Shown: positions 21,242 to 24,489 of the stretch, in pieces | Layout: every line of letters begins with the position of its first letter | Position numbering within the stretch: the first letter of the stretch is position 1 | IMG/VR virus record: IMGVR_UViG_3300003885_000039 | Coordinates: 1 to 24,489 of that record | Source: a virus | Direction: 5' to 3' (one strand) | DNA: 24,489 nt | Notes under the pieces: model-generated | Database searches by the model: none | What the model was told of the DNA's origin: nothing | The model's input: the letters and a program-made list of their open reading frames with translations, nothing else | Program-made: the position numbers and the translations under genes

Positions 21242-21754
21242 ATGTATAACAAATTATTATCTATACTCATTCATCATCCAAAAGCATGGCCAAAACTAGT
21301 ATTACGTAACAAGTTTGGACAAGAGATTGCATTTGGTTTAAACAGAATCACTAACGAAATTTGGGTTACCAATAACAAATTAAAATCAAATGGCAAAGTA
21401 TGTTATGCAAAGATTGAATTTATACCAACACGAAAACCAATTGCACAATATTTCAGATCCTGCACACGTAATACTCAAATAGGCATTAGATATTTATTAG
21501 GTTTGTATTTAGAATCCCCATCTAAGTATGCTAAAAAATTCGGCGATACAAATCATAAATGCATGTATTGCGAACGAAAATTATCACATCCTGAAAGTAT
21601 TCTACATGGATATGGTAAAATATGTGCTGCAAACTACTCCCTACCATGGGGATACAGTATCAATCAAGCAAAGAAAGCAATTAAAACATCAATTGCCATT
21701 AAGAATAAAAACAGCCTTCCACATCTGCCAGTTCAATTAGAAATGGATATATGA
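21242..21754 (+). CDS. DUF6011-type zinc-binding protein
   Basis: A 170-aa protein. The first 95 residues form a predicted beta-rich domain (LVLRNKFGQEIAFGLNRITN; AKIEFIPTRKPIAQYFRS). The second part has the signature HKCMYCERKLSHPESILHGYG followed by KICAANYSLPWG: C107-x2-C110, then HGYG-x2-C128, ending in LPWG. This is the C-x2-C-rkL-p-S---GYG--Ca---glpWG pattern I recognise from DUF6011 domains of phage and plasmid proteins, probably one zinc ion bound by Cys/His. Its position before the helicase suggests a nucleic-acid function, but the family has no proven activity that I can state. SD box AAGGAT lies 8 nt upstream. Confidence 0.7.
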   Translation: MYNKLLSILIHHPKAWPKLVLRNKFGQEIAFGLNRITNEIWVTNNKLKSNGKVCYAKIEFIPTRKPIAQYFRSCTRNTQIGIRYLLGLYLESPSKYAKKFGDTNHKCMYCERKLSHPESILHGYGKICAANYSLPWGYSINQAKKAIKTSIAIKNKNSLPHLPVQLEMDI

Positions 21755-21755
21755 T

Positions 21756-23528
21756 ATGAAAATAAAAATCGCACCAGTAATCAAATTAAACCCTAAAAAC
21801 CCTGTATCGTCTGCATCATCCTCACGTGATATACTTTACGGAACCGGTTTAACAAAGGCAGTTGTAAAAAAGGCTAACAGACTAGATTTATCATCCCCCG
21901 CATTATCTGCATCTACAACTAGTGAAGAGATTGATGTTAAAAACCAATTAACCAGTTCCCAATCTTTAACTACTGTACTTCCATCATCTCTTATGTCTAA
22001 TGATATCATTCTTGATCCAGATCAAATAGCTGCAAAATTAGGAATGATTAATCAAAAGTATTCCATATTAATAGGCAGTGCAGGTACAGGTAAAACAACT
22101 ACCCTAAAAGCACTCATTATAGAAATTGAACCGTATCTACCTTATATACTAGCTGCATCAGGGGATAAAATACCTTCAATTGCCTTTGTTGCATTTATGG
22201 GTAAAGCAGTACAGCAAATGAAACGCGCATTACCTAGAAATTATCACAGCTTATGTAGTACTATTCATGTACTACTAGAATTTAAACCTGTATATGAAGA
22301 TGTATTTGATAAAGCTACAGGGGAAATGAAATCCAAAATGCAATTTCTACCAGAGCGTAATGCTAATAACAAATTAGAACTTGATTGCATATTCATTGAT
22401 GAATGTGGTACTTTAGGTGTCCCATTATGGCATTACTTATTAGATGCCCTACCTAGTACTTGCAGAATTATCCTACTTGGAGATTTGAATCAATTAGTTC
22501 CAGTTGCAGGACATAGTATTCTTGGCTTTGCAATGTTAGCATGGCCAACCTATGAACTGACTAAATTACATCGAAATGCGGGCCCGATTGCAGAAAACGC
22601 CCATAGAGTCATAGAAGGCAAGAAGCCCTTAACTGATGAAACTAAGAAAGTAATAGTTAAAAAAATGGATGATGGAAGTATAGGCGCAAGAAAGGAATTA
22701 CTTGGAACCATTCAATATCTATACAAAGCAGGTAAATTTGATCCAATGCAAGATGCTGTTATTGTGCCTCAAAACGTAGATGTATTAGGACAGATACAAC
22801 TAAACGAAGTATTAGTAAACCTATTCAACCCAAAAGCTAACCGTATTGCAATCAAAGCAGGCACAGAAATAAAAGTATTGGCAGTTGGGGATAAGATTAT
22901 GGTGTTAAAAAACATGGCACAGAGAAGGTTAACAAATGGAATGCAAGGGGTTATCACATCAATAGCCACAAACAATTCCTTTAAGGGTTCACATAATGCA
23001 ACCCAAAAAGCTAACGCTCTTGTTACAATTGATTTGCAGGACTTCGATAAAGCCTTTGATGCAATTGAAGATTTAGACGAAGATTCAAATTTATCTGAGG
23101 GAGAACGACAAGGTTCTCATGTAATCACTATACAGTTTCAAGATGTAGAAGGGGAAACCACATTTTCTACAGTAGGAGAATTGCAAGCCATTACCCTATC
23201 TTATGTATTCACATGCCATAAAGCTCAAGGTAGCGAGTATAGATTTGTAATTGTACTCTGCCATAGTGCTAATCATCGCATGTTATGTAGAGAATGGTTA
23301 TACACAGCTATGACCAGAGCAAAAAGCAATCTACTTGTTATGTGTAATAACAGAGGATTAACTCAAGCTGTAAAAGTGCAAAGGATAAAAGGTATCACCA
23401 TGAAAGATAAAGCTGAAAAGTTCATTGCATTAACTAAGTTATCTCCTAATGAACCACCCGCAGTAATACCAAAAGCGGAAAAGTTAATTACTAAAACTAA
23501 TCTACAGTTTAATATTAAAAAGGATTAA
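21756..23528 (+). CDS. SF1 DNA helicase, RecD/Dda-like
   Basis: A 590-aa ATP-dependent helicase for phage replication or recombination. After a disordered Ser-rich N-terminus (1-85) come motif Q-like DPDQ (87-90), Walker A IGSAGTGKTT (106-115), motif Ia FVAFMGKAVQQMKR (144-157), Walker B FIDECG (213-218), motif III LGDLNQL (241-247), motif IV region LTKLHRNAGPIAENAHRV (268-285), the NGMQGVI element (394-400) of the SH3-like domain, motif V TCHKAQGSEY (486-495) and motif VI WLYTAMTRAKSNLLV (514-528). The set and order fit SF1B RecD2/Dda helicases. A 60-residue acidic insertion (about 405-465) is unusual. The basic C-terminal tail contributes the SD of the next gene. One nt separates it from the DUF6011 gene. 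Confidence 0.88.
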   Translation: MKIKIAPVIKLNPKNPVSSASSSRDILYGTGLTKAVVKKANRLDLSSPALSASTTSEEIDVKNQLTSSQSLTTVLPSSLMSNDIILDPDQIAAKLGMINQKYSILIGSAGTGKTTTLKALIIEIEPYLPYILAASGDKIPSIAFVAFMGKAVQQMKRALPRNYHSLCSTIHVLLEFKPVYEDVFDKATGEMKSKMQFLPERNANNKLELDCIFIDECGTLGVPLWHYLLDALPSTCRIILLGDLNQLVPVAGHSILGFAMLAWPTYELTKLHRNAGPIAENAHRVIEGKKPLTDETKKVIVKKMDDGSIGARKELLGTIQYLYKAGKFDPMQDAVIVPQNVDVLGQIQLNEVLVNLFNPKANRIAIKAGTEIKVLAVGDKIMVLKNMAQRRLTNGMQGVITSIATNNSFKGSHNATQKANALVTIDLQDFDKAFDAIEDLDEDSNLSEGERQGSHVITIQFQDVEGETTFSTVGELQAITLSYVFTCHKAQGSEYRFVIVLCHSANHRMLCREWLYTAMTRAKSNLLVMCNNRGLTQAVKVQRIKGITMKDKAEKFIALTKLSPNEPPAVIPKAEKLITKTNLQFNIKKD

Positions 23529-23533
23529 ATATA

Positions 23534-24295
23534 ATGAAAAAGAAAATTAACATCATATCTTTAGCAGAAACTATAGATACCATAGCGTATATTCGTACTA
23601 AAGAATCAACATCCAAATTGGTATTTGATAGATTAACCGAATTAGAATTAAGGTTGCGCATCTCATATGAAAGACAGGTAAAAAATGTAGGCAAATGGTG
23701 TCCTGCATCAGTCTGCATAGGTTTCATATTAGGTGCTGCAACTGCGCTGTTCGCATTCCCTCAAAATCTACATGCAGATTCATTAGTGGTAAACCTAACA
23801 TCTATTCATGCAGATAAAACCTATAAATACAATAGTGCAAATACAGGTTTTGGTTTATTAATGGATGTAAACCGCCATGTTGAAATAGAAGCAGGGTTTT
23901 ACAATAACAGTTACGGTAAAACATCCCTATATACACTGATTAATTTAAAGCATGAAATGAATGGGTGGAACTGGGGCATTGCAGGAGGTCTTGTAACTGG
24001 TTATAACGATATTGAAGATAAAACACAGATGCAATCGAGATTTTCAAATGGAAGAAAAAATGGCTCTCTTAGACCGCACCACAACCCTAAACTAAACAAA
24101 TCTGCATCAAAGTATAAGGTGAAAGATGCCCCTCATAGCCACCCTAAGAATGTCAATGCAATACAGTTCATGGTACTCCCCAACGTAACTTGGAAGATTA
24201 CCAAAGAACATGCATTGAATCTTATAGTAGTTCCTGCATTTAGTAAAAATACCTTTGCATTTGCAGGTTTGAAGTATAGATATAAATTCGATTAA
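23534..24295 (+). CDS. Probable outer-membrane beta-barrel protein with unusual N-terminal extension
   Basis: A 253-aa protein. Residues 1-53 are a charged, helical, cytoplasm-type segment. Residues 54-81 look like a signal sequence or anchor (WCPASVCIGFILGAATALF, then a possible cleavage site NLHA/DS). The rest is beta-rich: SIHADKTYKYNSANTGFGLL, VEIEAGFYNNSYGKTSLYT, WNWGIAGGLVTGYND and a final FAFAGLKYRYKFD ending on Phe plus Asp. The S-H-----yN--N-G-G plus aG-Y-NSyg--S-Y pattern is one I associate with phage- and PagP-like outer-membrane barrels. Residues 165-205 form a basic His/Pro/Lys-rich loop. A role in surface change or superinfection exclusion is speculation. The AAAAAGGAT box is 8 nt upstream; a shorter start lacks a good SD. 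Confidence 0.65.
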   Translation: MKKKINIISLAETIDTIAYIRTKESTSKLVFDRLTELELRLRISYERQVKNVGKWCPASVCIGFILGAATALFAFPQNLHADSLVVNLTSIHADKTYKYNSANTGFGLLMDVNRHVEIEAGFYNNSYGKTSLYTLINLKHEMNGWNWGIAGGLVTGYNDIEDKTQMQSRFSNGRKNGSLRPHHNPKLNKSASKYKVKDAPHSHPKNVNAIQFMVLPNVTWKITKEHALNLIVVPAFSKNTFAFAGLKYRYKFD

Positions 24296-24323
24296 TTAAC
24301 TAACCTACAATGGAGTAAATCTA

Positions 24324-24489
24324 ATGCCAGTATCAAGTAAAAGAAAGGGTGCAGACATAAAGCACATTAGTAAAACAGGTAGATGTAAAACCCTTAAAGG
24401 GAAGCAAATACAGAATGGTGATTTTCACATACCAAATAGTACTAGTATTTCTGATGGTATGAGTTTATTACCTACAAGACGACAAATGA
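24324..24489 (+). CDS. Hypothetical protein, cut by right window edge
   Basis: ATG at 24324 with TGGAG upstream; 55 codons are open to the window edge. The N-terminus is basic (MPVSSKRKGADIKHISKTGR) followed by CKTLKGKQIQNGDFHIPNST. It lies 28 nt after the barrel gene on the same strand, so it continues the early operon. Too little is visible to name it. Confidence 0.55.
   Translation, partial: MPVSSKRKGADIKHISKTGRCKTLKGKQIQNGDFHIPNSTSISDGMSLLPTRRQM

Overview
The window reads as part of a low-GC (roughly 35-40% by eye) double-stranded DNA phage genome, most likely a short-tailed (podovirus-type) phage of a Gram-negative host. The markers are a terminase large subunit with its ATPase and nuclease motifs, a large portal-like protein, a scaffold next to an SU10/DUF5309-type major capsid protein, a probable beta-propeller tail nozzle protein, a GTA_holin_3TM-type holin with a spanin-like neighbour, and a probable phage-encoded outer-membrane beta-barrel. 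No tape-measure gene, integrase, DNA polymerase, endolysin, tRNA or CRISPR array was seen, so host and lifestyle cannot be fixed from this piece.

Layout. (1) Positions 1-16558, all on the minus strand, form the late morphogenesis block. In transcription order: putative small terminase or DNA-binding protein (16558), four tail/fibre-type proteins and a coiled-coil protein (15988-10448), a newly read 56-aa Gly/Ile-rich ORF (10451), TerL (10281), portal (8790), a structured GC-richer spacer (6746-6839), spanin-like protein and holin (6693, 6332), a small helical protein (5778), scaffold (5528), major capsid (4774), then small head proteins, a connector candidate and a nozzle candidate that runs off the left edge. 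Genes are tightly packed, with TAATG or ATGA stop/start overlaps. A promoter and strong SD (16565-16617) head the block. (2) Positions 16826-18873, also minus, hold two short early-looking units: a 269-aa protein with its own promoter and terminator, then a cassette of four small ORFs (32, 99, 56 and 45 aa), at least two of them membrane proteins, ending in a G6/C6 terminator. Three of the four are below the size usually called. (3) Positions 18721-19732 are about 1 kb without a convincing gene between the divergent arms. They contain a 60-bp period-8 repeat, a 71-bp imperfect but ungapped inverted repeat around a 214-bp AT-rich core, and promoters facing outward. (4) Positions 19733-24489, plus strand, start at a near-consensus TTGACA-N17-TACAAT promoter and form an early operon: three unrecognised proteins, a DUF6011-type zinc-binding protein, a RecD/Dda-like SF1 helicase, an outer-membrane barrel protein and a gene cut by the right edge.

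How it works together (inference). The central region would drive DNA-metabolism genes rightward and a short early unit leftward. Terminators at 17848-17882 and 16830-16847 isolate the left early units from the late block, whose promoter is preceded by a set of repeated motifs that could bind an activator or repressor. Five early-side genes share the same ribosome-binding box (A-rich AAGGAT exactly 8 nt before ATG); several late genes use AGGAG. Across the window the tetramer TGCA is several-fold over-represented and GATC strongly depleted, in coding and non-coding DNA.
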